Source of the DNA: Myxocyprinus asiaticus
Lineage: Eukaryota; Chordata; Actinopteri; Cypriniformes; Catostomidae
Reading direction: 5' to 3'
Length of the DNA: 64,000 nt
NCBI RefSeq assembly: GCF_019703515.2
Contig: NC_059347.1
Span: 23,217,001-23,281,000, forward strand
A model generated the notes under the pieces. The model did no database searches. It was not told the DNA's origin and was given only the letters and a program-made list of their open reading frames with translations. The position numbers and the translations under genes were made by a program. Below, piece after piece: positions 1 through 11,379 of this stretch. Position 1 is the stretch's first letter, and the number at the start of each line of letters is the position of its first letter.

Positions 1-3000
1 TTAAAGGCTAGAATTCTGGATTGAACTTCCATGTTAATTTAGATACAGTCCCTCAAACACATAGTGAGTAAGCATGTTCCACGCAGTCACACCTCTTATC
101 TATAAAACCCCTCGCCAACGTGTTGGACACATGTTCAAACATCAACCAGGCCTAACGGACATAAGCTGTCTCAAGCAGTACCCACACACTCTTTCAAGAC
201 CCCTAATTTGCTTCTCCCTCATATATCAAAAGAGAACCACCTGAGGCACTGAAGCAATAATGTAGTATAAATGAAATTTCCTGCAAGGCTTATTGATGTC
301 ATTAAACACAAGCATATCGCACTTCACAACCATTTTAGTCTTCATCAGAGAGCTTGACATTTAGTGAATTAGGTACTGTTGAGCTGCGCATGTCTTCCTA
401 GCGTCAGCGCTGTCGCCGCCTCCACCACGGCCGATAGAGATATCCGTCATCTCATTTAGGCCGGCTGACCGCTTATGAGTGCTAATATCCCATTGCATTA
501 GCTCATTTGAGCCTAATGTACTTTTGGTGTTTGTAATCAAATAAGCAATAGCTTAGGCTATGCCTAATGGCTTTAAATAAGTATGTAACCATTATGATTG
601 TGTCTAAAGAAATGTCTAAGAGAATTTCGGATGTGTCATGATTGCATGATTGCGTGTGTAAATTCATATACAGGTGTATTGATTTTTTTTTTATCTCTCT
701 GTCTCTCTCTTTAGTCTTTGCATTTAAAGTTACAAATGAAAGTGTCATTCTCTTTTGGCCTTTTTATGATCAGGGCTCAACAATAAGGATGGCCCAGGAC
801 CAGTGTAAGAAAGTTTCGGGCCTGTTGACGGAACAGCTACTTTACATTACCGTTTTAATGTCTTAAAAATTAAAACATTTTTTATTTAGCAAATTATACT
901 AATGTAAATATGTCATCAAGGTAAAGCAATTTGGCTAGCTGCCATCTTTGGTTGAAAACGCATCAATCTTACTATGTTTACATTTCTCATCCACACTGGA
1001 ATGGCATTTTCCTCCACCGAAAATTGAGACTTTTGAAAACTTTCTCTGGTACAACATGCTTTGGAAAACAGTGATGCTAGGATGCTCAAAACAGAGTTTT
1101 GTGTACGTGAGTGTGTAGATGAGGTTTTGCCAAAAATGAGTGACTTGGCATTTGCAATGATTTTAAGCTTTGGTTGCAAATTGAAAAAAATAAATTAATT
1201 GTTGCATTGTGCTTTTAATTTTTTTTTTTAATTTATTGTAAGAAAATAAAGTTGAATGAAAAATGAAAAAGGCAAACAAATATGTTAATTACCAAAAAAA
1301 TATGGTAATTGTTGAATTCTGATAATTTTTTATTTATAGGAGAGTAGAGAAGTTTAGAAAATAATAGAGAGAGGTGGAGCATGATCTAGAAAAAACATTG
1401 TTTTTGCTTGTTTATGAACATGTCAGACCTTTCGTCCGAGACAGTGTTGAATACTGAAAAGTATTCCCATTGGTCTAGAGTCTAGACCATATGCATCACA
1501 CTAACTTTATCCGGCAGCTCAGTTTTACTGCAGATTAAGACCTCACACATACAGTGACACCAGAACAGCTGACAGTCTTAGCCGTCAGACACGGATACCG
1601 CTCTTTCACCTTCACGCCTCATTCCTGTAGGGTACACAAAGTCCTCCAAAAAGTCCTCTCAGCATGACAGGAACAGTGTTTCCTAGAAGATAAGCCCCAT
1701 CATAGGGGCCTGTTCTGCTGACTAATGCTAAATCACAGCCACTATTAAAGATCCACGCTTCGTTAGCGCATTTGCCATCCACCTCTTAAAACAATGTATT
1801 TTCAGCTGTCATAGATTGTGAGCAAAAGCAAAACAAGAAAGAAACGCACAAAGTTGTTCATGTCACTGAACCATGAAACTTTTGGCCAGGGGTTGAAATT
1901 GCATTGTGTACATGTTCTTTAGCAATGTTGCTGGAGGGATAAACACACCATACATCAACACGCTACTTGTACTCCAGATTTGCCCTGCTTTAGGCTGACA
2001 GCGCCTGTACACTCTGCTCTCTGCGCAGAAAAAGTTAAATCCAGACAGTTCCAATTGTCTCATTCACTGGGGCTATCTAGAGTTAAACTGCATGTACTTT
2101 GCATAAACATTGGGGTGGTGTCTAAAAGTCTGGGCAGATAAACTAAGTTCGAATTTTTACCTTAAATATTTTAAAAATTCGAATAATATTCTAATTTTGA
2201 AGTCAGCTGATTTGTTTTTAAATTGACGTTGTTTCCTTAGTCCACAAGAGGGCACATTAAATACATAAACTATAAAGTATCGTTATATAACTGCAAATAA
2301 CATTCCTAGCTTTTAAAAAACAGCATTCCATTTTCAACTTATGTGCATAAAATAAGTAAACAAAAATTTTAGCTGGTCCATATTTTCAAATGTTAATTCA
2401 AAAGTAAAATGAGGGGGGGAAATGCTTCAATAGATAGTTCACATGGTGTTACACTTGCACTGATTCCTACTACTCCAGACTCAAGCTTCATAATAACAGT
2501 GAAATACCACATTGTTTTTATTCAGTACAGTTGTATGTAGAGTAGCAATATTCCCAGATAGCAGTGGTATTCGGCTGAACTCTGTGGTGAAGCGGCTCAG
2601 ACTATGAGCCCAGGCCAGGGGCTGTTCAAACAGATGGAACACAACAGACTGGAACCGAACGCGAGGATCTCGAGACAGATGCACATTTCCAAGTTGAACA
2701 TCTTTCCTGACAAAGTATTTAAACAACTCATTGCTTAATCTGAGAAATGCTTATAAAAAAGCAAGACACAACGGCCAAAGACCTCCACCAACTGTAAGGG
2801 GCTGTTCACACCGAATGCTTTTGCAACCATCCATTTGTTGTTGTATCTAAACGCGCGCTAGACGAACGTCTTTGTTTTGCTTTGTTTTTGTTTATCCAGC
2901 ATCTCGTGCTGTTTTTTTTAGATGATGTGTCTAATTAAAAAGAACTTTAAAAGCATCTTGTGACACCAGGTTTCTGTTAAACTGTATTTGTTGCAGTGTG

Positions 3001-3328
3001 TCTAGCCTTTTTAGCGCAAGAATGCGATCGATCTGAAGTCATCGTCAGCGCTTGGCACAAATCCAAAATTTAAATACACAGTTTTAGCATGTGAATGTGC
3101 ATTTTTTCTTAAATTTGACGAATATTCAAAATTTTCATAATATTGTTACAATATTTATAGTGAAAAGTTGAGAATGCTCTAAACAGCATTTTGTGTGCTT
3201 AATTGGAAGCATGGACATTTGACCTTTTGTATAAAAGAGTTAACATGGTCAGTGTCATAATTTTGCTTATTTGATTAGGTGCCTAGAAGTAATGCAGATT
3301 CTCAAATAGTTCTTATTCATTTTACATC
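1..3328. other. Intronic or flanking DNA without a recognised gene
   Basis: No open frame here resembles a protein I recognise; the short ORFs lack domain motifs. The sequence is AT-rich. A short stretch at about 370-530 is more GC-balanced and free of simple repeats, and is listed separately. At about 950-1140 and 2796-2900 there are phrases that resemble degraded ends of fish MITEs (for example 'ggggctgttcacacc' at about 2799), but no matching opposite end was found. If the fam172a reading is right, this is the intron upstream of the exon at 3931, since the N-terminal coding part of that protein is not present here. Confidence 0.5.
370..530. promoter_or_regulatory. Candidate conserved noncoding block
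   Basis: This short stretch differs from its AT-rich surroundings: it has balanced composition, no simple repeats, and several ATTA/TAAT-type cores near 'gctaatatcccattgcatta'. It resembles the texture of vertebrate conserved noncoding elements. No alignment was available, so this is inference from composition and from its place near fam172a. Confidence 0.25.
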
Positions 3329-3557
3329 TGTGACGAGGGCATGGCTGGGCCATAAGGATGGATGCCCGGCGCTGAATCATCCCAATCAGCCGGAAGAGGG
3401 ATAAAGGTGCCGGAGACGCCAGTTGGAGAGAGAGCTGTGTGTGTGCGTCAGTGTTAATGTTGAGTTGAAAGTCTTTGTGTTGAATTGAAGTCTTCTTAAA
3501 TGTTAATCCGGTTCCCGCCACCTCCTTTCACTTGAGCAAGAGACTTTGTCTGTTACA
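3329..3557 (+). mobile_element. Solo LTR of an LTR retrotransposon
   Basis: The 229-bp sequence starts TGTGACGAGG and ends TGTTACA, so it has TG...CA termini and short inverted ends (TGT/ACA). It is flanked by a perfect 5-bp direct repeat, ACATC, at 3324-3328 and 3558-3562, as expected for integrase-made target duplication. A TATA-like 'gggataaagg' inside suggests + orientation. There is no internal coding region, so it is a solo LTR left by LTR-LTR recombination, or a very short non-autonomous element. The family is not certain; it does not match the LTRs of the gypsy element at 9821-13764. Confidence 0.75.
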
Positions 3558-3930
3558 ACATCATTATGTTTCTTTTTTCTTTTTTTTTTATTGATCAAAA
3601 TCTTAAAATGTGTGTTTGATTTTGTTTTTCGTAAATGGAAAATTATGTTGCAGTTGGTCGGCTTACATTTGTTTACTTTTGTGTGTTTCACTAGCTGTAT
3701 GTGATATGGTAATATGTTTATACTTTAGAACACACAACCTAATATCTAGATAGTAGAATATCTCCTATAATTACTCCCTGCAATTCTGTTTTATGCTTTT
3801 TATGCTATTTTGTTCCATCCAAGCATATCTTTTATTTTACTATAGTCTTGTCTCTCACTGACTGGAAGCACAGGTCATTTTTAAAATGAGTTTGAAAGAC
3901 TTATAAAGATGTCTGTCTTGTATCCTGTAG

Positions 3931-3996
3931 ATCATTACAAAGTATGTTTATGAACGCTTGGAGAAAGACTGCAACCTGAAGAGAGAGATCCTTCCT
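3931..3996 (+). CDS. fam172a: fam172a (ARB2A) internal exon, 22 codons
   Basis: A good acceptor (pyrimidine-rich stretch then 'tgtatcctgtag') precedes 3931 and a consensus donor 'gtaagt' follows 3996. The 66-bp phase-0 exon encodes IITKYVYERLEKDCNLKREI followed by LP. From memory of the family, vertebrate FAM172A has an almost identical segment roughly 100 residues from the N terminus, just before the Arb2 domain. FAM172A is described as a nuclear co-transcriptional and splicing regulator acting with Argonaute and chromatin factors; its fission-yeast relative Arb2 works in an Argonaute chaperone complex. The exon is too short to appear as a standalone ORF. It continues in phase into the exon at 6274. 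The preceding exon was not found and must lie upstream of the window or be very short. Confidence 0.9.
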
Positions 3997-6273
3997 GTAA
4001 GTAATGTTTAAAAGAAAAATAATGTTTTGTGATGCATGCAGTTTGAATCTAAACAGAATTATTGTGAAATGTATGTTGTTGCGCTTTATATAGTTATATA
4101 AGATTACATTGGTTTATATTGTCTGAAAACTAGATTTTAAGGATGGTATTCTTCGAAACCTAGCCATTTTTCAAATATCTCCTATTCAAATTTAATGTCT
4201 CAAGAATATACATAATATTGTGGTGTCACCACACCACATTCATATAAACAATAATACTATGATTGTATATTTTAAGAGGTATATCATTAAACTAAACATC
4301 ATTTTTGATAGCGTGTGTTTGCACTTGGTAGAAGTAGAATTTATGGCCTTTTAAAAGCACTGTATATTACTGTACATAAATCACCTGTACAATGCTGGCA
4401 AAGGCTTTTATGAGCTGTTTTGTAGAGAGTATTTACCAAATGATGTTCTTGGAGTCTTTATTGTTGTCTTTCACAGAGTTTCATGGGCAAAGTTACCTGT
4501 GACCAACTACACTTGGCTATTTAAATCCATTTATCAAAAGAAAGTTGAAAGAATGGTATATGAAAGACAAAAGATAAAAAAAAAAGTAGAATAGGAAGAG
4601 AATTGTTAGACAAACAAATCCAATGTGTTTAGTGATGCACTGATATGGAATTTTTTGACTGATACCAATAATTGATAATCAACAGCCAACAGCGTATTGT
4701 GGCAATTCATTTAGCTTTTTTGGGTTTTACTCTTTTAACTGGAGCAGCTAGCTAATGAATTAAAATTAAGAAGTCATTTAAAAGCTTAGAATCTGAACTT
4801 TATAATGTATGTAGGCAATATGACACTCTTAGCTACTTGTTTTTCATTTGTTGACAAATATTAAGTGCTCTGTTTCAGAATTTATGAAATATGCTAATAA
4901 ACATAATAGGACTTGGTAAAAACATCATATGTTCGGACAGTGATGTGGCATGTATCGTTGGAAAGGTCTCAATTAGTAGAATACAGCATATTTGTTTACT
5001 CGCAACATTTAAAGAATATTTGTACGTATGTGAAAAACATATGCCAGGGGACAACCACAGGTTTTGTTTTTTTTAAAACAGCAAGACATTTAACTTGGCA
5101 AAGCATCGCTAAAAGCGAAAGACACAGTGCAACAGCCAAAGTTGTTCATCTGCCTTCTGTGCACATAGAGCAACAATAAAAAAAAAAATACACTGCTCTC
5201 TTGTCTGAACGACCTGTAAGTCATATACAGATGTCACTTTTTGCACCGGTTTTACTTATTACTTCATGAAGCATGGCGATGTCTTATGGCTTGCACATTA
5301 CCAACAAAAATAAAATGTGCAAGCAAAAATACCATAAAAAATTATCGGTTGAAATGATCAGCTGTCATTTCACTATTGATATTGTTAAAAATAATTATAT
5401 ATTTCCTAGTTGTCTGCAAATAATATATCAGCTTCCAATATATCGCACTCTTCTAAACATTATAAACATTATTTTCTCATATATACTAATTTCAGGGTTT
5501 GATCAGCACACAGGAAGTTTGTGGCATGTTAAAGTCAAGAAGGATTTGTTGCAGTGTAATGAAATCAGCACTGTCCTCAGCAGCTGGCAGTGTCTCTCAG
5601 CATGCAGCGTGGTTCATTAGAAATTATTCCAGGCTATGACTCACTCCGCTGTTCCTGTAGTGTCCTGCCCCACTTTAATAAGAGTAACTGTAGTTGTTGA
5701 CACACATCAGGGGATTGAAGAGCTGCAAAAAAAACAACAACACAAAAACATATTATAATCGAATCGTGGCTCACTGAGTTTGCCAAGTTTGGCTAAATGA
5801 TGCATTTTAGGTTTCTTGTTCTACTTAGTCCTGTAGTAAGTGAAACAAACATTAGTGAACTGTAGCATGTCAAGTCATTTGATTGATTTAGGGCACTAGC
5901 ACACTAGAGAAAGCTCTGATGGAGCATTTGGTGGATAGGATTTTCAAAAACTTGACCCACCTGTCTGTAATTCTCATTGGTTGACAGATGACAGGCTCAG
6001 AGTGCATTGCAGTGAAAGTTTAACATTTCTCAACTTTTGGTCACATGACAGCGTCACATTTTCTTGCAGTTTCCCAGTATGTCTTAGAGATCACCAATGA
6101 AATCGATGCATTTGCAACATTCTCTGACAGCGTAAACTCTAGTGCGTTTCATTGTGGGCCACCCTGTTCCCTGTACAAATTGGTGGTCAATATCTCTTTT
6201 TTTTTTTTTTTTTATATTGATTTTTATAATTTTTATATAATGTTTTTATTTTTTTATAAATATATTCCATCAG
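3997..6273 (+). other. fam172a intron between the two recognised exons
   Basis: It begins with GTAAGT and ends with TATTCCATCAG, with a T-run around 6198-6214 upstream of the acceptor. It is AT-rich and contains no recognisable gene. Around 4632-4690 'gtgatgcactgatatgg' and the following ATACC/AT-rich phrases resemble a degraded end of a hAT-type MITE. The short ORFs between 4891 and 5620 have no recognisable domain and are probably chance. Confidence 0.75.
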
Positions 6274-6465
6274 GTTGATGCAGCTGAAGATGAACCAAAA
6301 AGCTTTATTTATGTGAGCGAGGATGCCCTCACTAATCCAGAGAAGCTCATGGTTCTGATCCAGGGGAGTGGAGTGGTGAGGGCAGGCCAATGGGCTCGAC
6401 GCCTCATCATTAATGAAGATCTCGACAGTGGGACGCAGATCCCCTTCATTAACCGCGCCAAAGAG
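6274..6465 (+). CDS. fam172a: fam172a (ARB2A) internal exon, 64 codons, start of the Arb2 domain
   Basis: The acceptor 'attccatcag' precedes 6274 and the donor 'gtgggt' follows 6465; the 192-bp exon is phase 0 at both ends. It begins [20 protein letters not shown] and contains [17 protein letters not shown], then [18 protein letters not shown], ending NRAKE. This is the highly conserved beginning of the Arb2 domain, an alpha/beta-hydrolase-like fold. Seen here is LIQGSG; I recall mammalian FAM172A as LIHGSG, so the His appears replaced by Gln, which needs checking against fish orthologues. The next exon should encode a GYGVIVLNPN-like strand; none was found in the remaining 57 kb, which fits the very long introns of this gene. 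Conservation is strong enough to exclude a decayed pseudogene in this exon. Confidence 0.95.
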
Positions 6466-7599
6466 GTGGGTTTCATTTTGTCGTGTTGATTATGTTTTTA
6501 GATTAGCAAAAGAAGTATTTTAGCATGATATGTGGTTAATTTACCTTTAACCCCTGTTGTAAAGTAGTTATGGGTAGTGTTGAGTGTGAAGTATTAATTT
6601 TATTCAATTATATTTTATCAGATTAATTTTTAACTTAATTGAGACTATTTATGCAATCCATGTTGTTCTGAGGTCAGCAGTCAATCAAGTAATAATGTAG
6701 TGTCTTTAGCACTGCATTTATTGAGAAGGAAAGATTTCATGGTGTAAAGGGACAGGTGGTATTTAAGGAACCTCCACTGGAAGTTGTGCATGTGTATGTC
6801 TGTTTTTTGCATTGTTTAAAACAGTGTTTTGTTTAACTGTTTTTTAAGAGATTTTACATTGGACATCCAGTGGCAACCCAACATGGTACCACAATTATTT
6901 ATCATGCAAAAGTAAATAAAAATGTTCTTATATAAAAAATTGTAAGTAAGAAAAATTACAATGAACTGCACAGACCCAAAAATATGCTAATATATTAACA
7001 TGATAAATTGAAATTGTCTCTAAATGTATTTTTATTTATTTATTTATTTTGTTTCATGCTCTTGCTAGCCAATAATTCACCACACATAACAAAGTCTGGT
7101 CACCTCAAGCTGTTTATTTTTACTAGATGTGATCTTGTATTTGATGTAGTCAGGGTCTCATTTTTTTTTTCCTCTTACCTTGAATATTTCTGTTCATGGT
7201 TTCCAAGGATGAGGAAATCATGCAACCTGTCCATATTGGCATCTGCCTAATTTGGCTAGGAGATGAATCTACGCCAGAATACTGTCCAGTTTAAATGGAC
7301 GCACAAACTTTAATATCAATTACAAAAGATATGGGAAGTGTTCTCATCCCCCTGCTGTCTGCGACCCTATCAGAACATACCTACGACTCATTTTGGGGTC
7401 ACGACTCACTAGTTAAGAACCACTGGTTTAATATCAGTAAAACTAATATCACCTGCTTGTTGTCTGAGCAACAGCTGTCTCTCTCTCCTCCTCTATATCC
7501 CCTCTTTACTCTCTCCAATCTTTGGATATTTATTTACCCAGCAAAAGGAGCTATTTTGCAGTTACGTGTGTACTGTAAACTGTAATTTAGATTTTCATT

Positions 7600-8060
7600 T
7601 ATTTTGTCTTTCGGAGGACGTATCCCCGAGTGGAGTTATTTCCGTCCATCGCGGCTAGTCGTTTGTCACGCTGCCCGCCGCTACCTGTGTAATTTCATCG
7701 GCCCATGCGTTCAAATTGACTTAAGGGAGATCTCCCTCGCTCCTCCATCTAAATGTCATAAAACACACACACACACACACGCACACACTCACTCCCACAT
7801 TGATGTCTGCAGGCAAAGTCACTTTTCGCTGGGAAAAGATGGACAGAGACAGCAAGTATGTATGTGCGTGTGGTAGACAGTAAGGCGGCTTATTGCGTTT
7901 GCCGTGGAGCTGCGTTCTGGGGGCGTACTGAGAATGCACAGTGTGTGGTGCCGACCATTTATCATTCTAAATAATGACCCCAGCTTTGCTGTGACATCAT
8001 CATAATAGCATTTACAGAAAGAGAGATTCCAGAGTTTGTTGTGTGTATCAGTATGACAGA
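7600..8060. promoter_or_regulatory. Candidate conserved noncoding block
   Basis: GC-balanced, repeat-poor DNA interrupted only by a short (CA)n. It includes 'gacttaagggagatctccc', a 'tgtgacatcatcataat' stretch with a CRE/AP-1-like core, and homeodomain-like 'tcattctaaataatg'. An intact-looking, non-coding island in an otherwise decayed intron suggests purifying selection. The ORFs on both strands here lack any domain motif. Basis is composition and context only. Confidence 0.3.
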
Positions 8061-8429
8061 GGGGATGTGGCTGTCACTTTGCTATATCTGTATTGCTGAG
8101 GGGGTATGGATGCGCTCTGTGATTCTTAAAGTGACGGCTTGTGTTTGGAATTTCCTCTGTGATAAACAAGGCCACCTGAGGCCATGTGCCGAATGTGCTT
8201 TGATGTGAGATCAGTCTGTTCTTTTATCAGGTGTGTTATTCAGATGGGAATTGGTTACTCTCTCACAAACAGATTTCATTGCTGCCTGATCTGTCCTGTG
8301 AAGCTTTATTAAAGATTATAGGATAGAAATATTGCGGTATGGAAATAAAGCAGTTTGATTTTGAGTTGCTTATACATTTGATGCTGGCTGTAGAACTTTG
8401 TGACCATCAAACATGTTTGTTTGTCTCTG

Positions 8430-8735
8430 ACACAGAAACCAAGTCAAGTCTCATATCTTTTGTCATGAGTCCAAATCAAGTCTGAAGTCTTAGTCTTTTG
8501 CCATAAGTCCCTGTCAAGTCTTAAATCTCTTTTGGTAACACTTCACTATTTTGCAGGTAAGTTTTATAAACCCTGTTGCAGGGCTGTTGATTTCTTCTAT
8601 GAGAGGCTGTCTTGTATGTTTTGCAATATTCAGAGAATATAATATCTCCTTGTACACATGAAGTCCAAGTCAAGTCTCAAGTCAGTTGTCTATGAGTCTA
8701 AGTCAAGTCTCAAGTCAGTTACCTATGAGGCTAAA
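8430..8735. repeat. Imperfect CAAGTC-rich tandem repeat
   Basis: Multiple degenerate copies of a phrase like 'agtcaagtctcaagtc' separated by 'tatgagtct'-type spacers occur at about 8440-8530 and again at about 8660-8730, where two copies of a roughly 30-bp unit sit side by side. This is a minisatellite-like array, possibly the internal part of a DNA transposon. Confidence 0.6.
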
Positions 8736-9820
8736 GGCTGGGTTTTACTAAAATGCTAGGTTTCTCATTTACAAATTATGTGTAGGACTACAGATAAAAA
8801 TTGGATGTCACACACCCAAAGACTCAGATCGCACACTACCCGCCTGTCAAGTCCATCCGAACACAAACTCATGTGGAAGCACATGCCCTCCCATTCTAGG
8901 AACTGCATGATAGATATAAACAACCATAGATTTATGGGAGTACTGCTGTTCCTGTTAAACTGTGTTCTGAGTCATGAAAGACACAGGCTAAGAGCATTTG
9001 GGTGTGGTCTTGGGTTGGAAGATGCTAGAGACTGCAACGTGAGTTGGAGGTGAGTTGGATAGTTAGTATTTGTTTGCCATCTCTATTTCTTGAGCTTTGT
9101 GGCCCTGCACTTTCGATTTCAATAAGCTTATAGCTTCAGATTTGAGTTGTGGAGCATCATACACTAGGAGATTTCCTCTATATTTGGCTCTAAAATATCA
9201 AACATATTTGATATACTCTGACTAGATGGAATCATATAATGAGGGTAAGAAATCAGAGTCTGTGCCCATCATATACTACATGATTTTCTGTGAAATCTGT
9301 CATCTTTGACTGGCCCAAAATCTGCAGACTAGCGCCACCTAATGCATACAGGCATTGACTCAGCCTGACTGCAAATCAGAGTTAAATTCAGTGTTAAAGT
9401 TGTGAAGTTTAGTCCAGCCCTAAGTCAAATAATTGTGTTCCTTTTTTGTGTGACTTGTATGAATTCACTGGTCACCATTGTCTTCATTAGCTTATTTCAG
9501 AGAAAACAAAGCACCTTTTAGAGGAAGATGATTCAGTTGGCCAAATGAGAACTGCAGCAGTCTAAAAAATAAATAAAAATAAAATAACCCAGAAATAATT
9601 AACAGTTTTGGAGGACAGAGGAAGTAAACAGAGAAAAAGCATTGACAGTCAGCTGAGGACAAGGTTACAGTAATCAAGCACTCTCCTCTCAGACCAAGTC
9701 ATGACTTGTTTTTATTATTTTTTTTATTTTATTTTTCATCATCATCATCATCCTTTCCTGTGCTCTCGCACATTCTGTCTTTTCTGCTTATTTGCCTATT
9801 AGCTCAATTTAAACTATTAT

Positions 9821-10532
9821 TGTCAAAAGATGACACTAGAGATCCAAGTGCGGAGGTAAAGAAACAATGTACTGAATATTAAACACAGCAGAGCTGGCAA
9901 AGCGTGAGGGGAACCCGGCACTGACTGCAGCTTGGAGATGGAGGGTGTGTTCGTAGGCTTGTGTGCATAGTGGTAGTGTGGAGTGCAGATCCGTGAGGAA
10001 TTCTCTGGAGAATAGTGTGTTCTTGGTCTGTGTGCGTCATGGTAGTGTGAAGAGCAGATCCGCGAGGAATCCTCTGGAGGATAGTGTGTTCGTAGGTTTG
10101 TGTGTAGAGTGGTAGTGTGAAGAGCAGATCTGGTGTAGAGAGACAACCGATGAGGTATAATCAGGTGAAGCATCAAGGTGAGCGATGCAACCAACAGGAT
10201 GTTAACCACAATCCGGGCACTATGGCGAAGACTGGCAACCAATATAGAAAACACGCAACAGGACCGACTAGGGCAGTGAGAGAGTGGTGAGTAACTAAAG
10301 ACACAACAACAATCTAGCTGTGAACATGAAACAGAGTGGGGTAAATATTGGTAGAGAACAAATCAAGATCAGGTGCCGCTCATCCGCTGAAAGTTGGCAT
10401 GATCAGCGTTCCCATGGAAACAATCAGGGTTCCCATGGAAATGCTGATTCCACAAGCCAGTGGCACCTGAAAAATGTGAAGAGAACATAAACAGAAAAGG
10501 AACAAACCAGTGGACTCACCGAGACCATGACA
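9821..10532 (-). repeat. 3' LTR of the gypsy element
   Basis: 712 bp, with TGTCAAAAGATGA at its low end and GACCATGACA at its high end. It contains three copies of a roughly 69-bp unit beginning 'gtgtgttc' (about 9946-10140), against two copies in the other LTR, which explains most of the length difference. Numerous substitutions separate the two LTRs, so the insertion is not recent. Confidence 0.9.
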
Positions 10533-10552
10533 GTACCCCCCCATCCCAGGGA
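10533..10552 (-). other. Polypurine tract of the gypsy element
   Basis: Read on the - strand this is a G-rich run (GGGATGGGGGGGTAC) directly next to the U3 end of the 3' LTR. That is the position and composition expected of the plus-strand priming site. Confidence 0.75.
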
Positions 10553-10626
10553 CGCCTCTTGGCATACCCAGAAGAGTTACCATGATGAAGATGGAACTGA
10601 TCGATGAGGGCGTGGACCAGAATGTT

Positions 10627-11379
10627 TCAAGCTGGGACCCAGCATCTCTCCTCAGGCCCATAACCCTCCCAGTCCACCAGGTACAGAACCTCTCTGCCCA
10701 TGCACCTGACGTTGAGTAACCGCTTGACGGAATATGTCGGAGCGCCCTCCACTAGGCGAGGCGGAGGTGGGATGGGTGTGGAGGTATGTAAATTAGACCA
10801 AATGTCTGGTTTAATTCTGGAGACATGAAACTTGTGGTGGACGCAACTGAGGAAGGGGGGCAATTTGAGATGGACTGCCACCAGGCTAATGACCTTCATG
10901 ATGGCATCCACCTCCACCATGAACTGATGTGAAGGGTCGGGAGTGTTTAGAATGGGAGCAGTTGTAAACCGTTCTTTTAATTTAGAAAACATGGCTTCAG
11001 CCCGTGGGGACCAGCAAAACTCAGTACGGATGGAGGTGAGATCCGTCAGAGGCGCGGTGAACTGGCTGTAGTTTCCAATGAAACGGCGATAAAAATTGGC
11101 CAAACCCAGAAACCTTTGCAACAATTTGCGGGAATCTGGTGTTGGCCAATCGGAAACTGCTCTGACCATAACCAGGTCCATATGCATTCCCTTGGACGAG
11201 ACGATGAACCCCAGGAACGGAACCGATTGAAAAGCACACTTCTCCACCTTAACGAACAGCCGGTTTTCTAGCAGTCGCTGAAGCACCCGCCTGACATGCT
11301 GGACATGGTCCTTGATATTCTGGGAGAAGATCAGAATATCATCTAAGTAAACAAACACAAATCGGTCCACCATGTCCAA
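10627..11379 (-). pseudogene. Gypsy pol remnant: RT palm, RNase H start, chromodomain
   Basis: The frame opens near [13 protein letters not shown], the RT catalytic box, at about 11338-11349 for YLDD. It continues through the RT thumb ([21 protein letters not shown]) to the connection and RNase H entry (MVEVDA). The frame then passes without a stop into a segment typical of the integrase C terminus (FHVSRIKP) and a chromodomain-like end ([18 protein letters not shown]). The missing part is the RNase H body and the zinc-binding and DDE domains of integrase. The clean in-frame join points to an internal deletion rather than gradual decay. Chromodomains in this family are thought to guide integration to particular chromatin. 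Confidence 0.88.

Larger units (their letters stand above)
6466..9820 (+). other. Start of a very long fam172a intron
   Basis: No coding exon recognised. A phrase at about 7370-7435 ('ggggtcacgactc...agaaccactg') resembles the end of a fish hAT element whose other end is missing. A (CA)n run lies at about 7762-7790. A repeat-poor block (7600-8060) and a CAAGTC-rich repeat (8430-8735) are listed separately. Around 9155-9290 there is a weak imperfect inverted repeat ('atcatacactagg' versus 'tagtatatgatg'), probably an old MITE. Confidence 0.6.
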
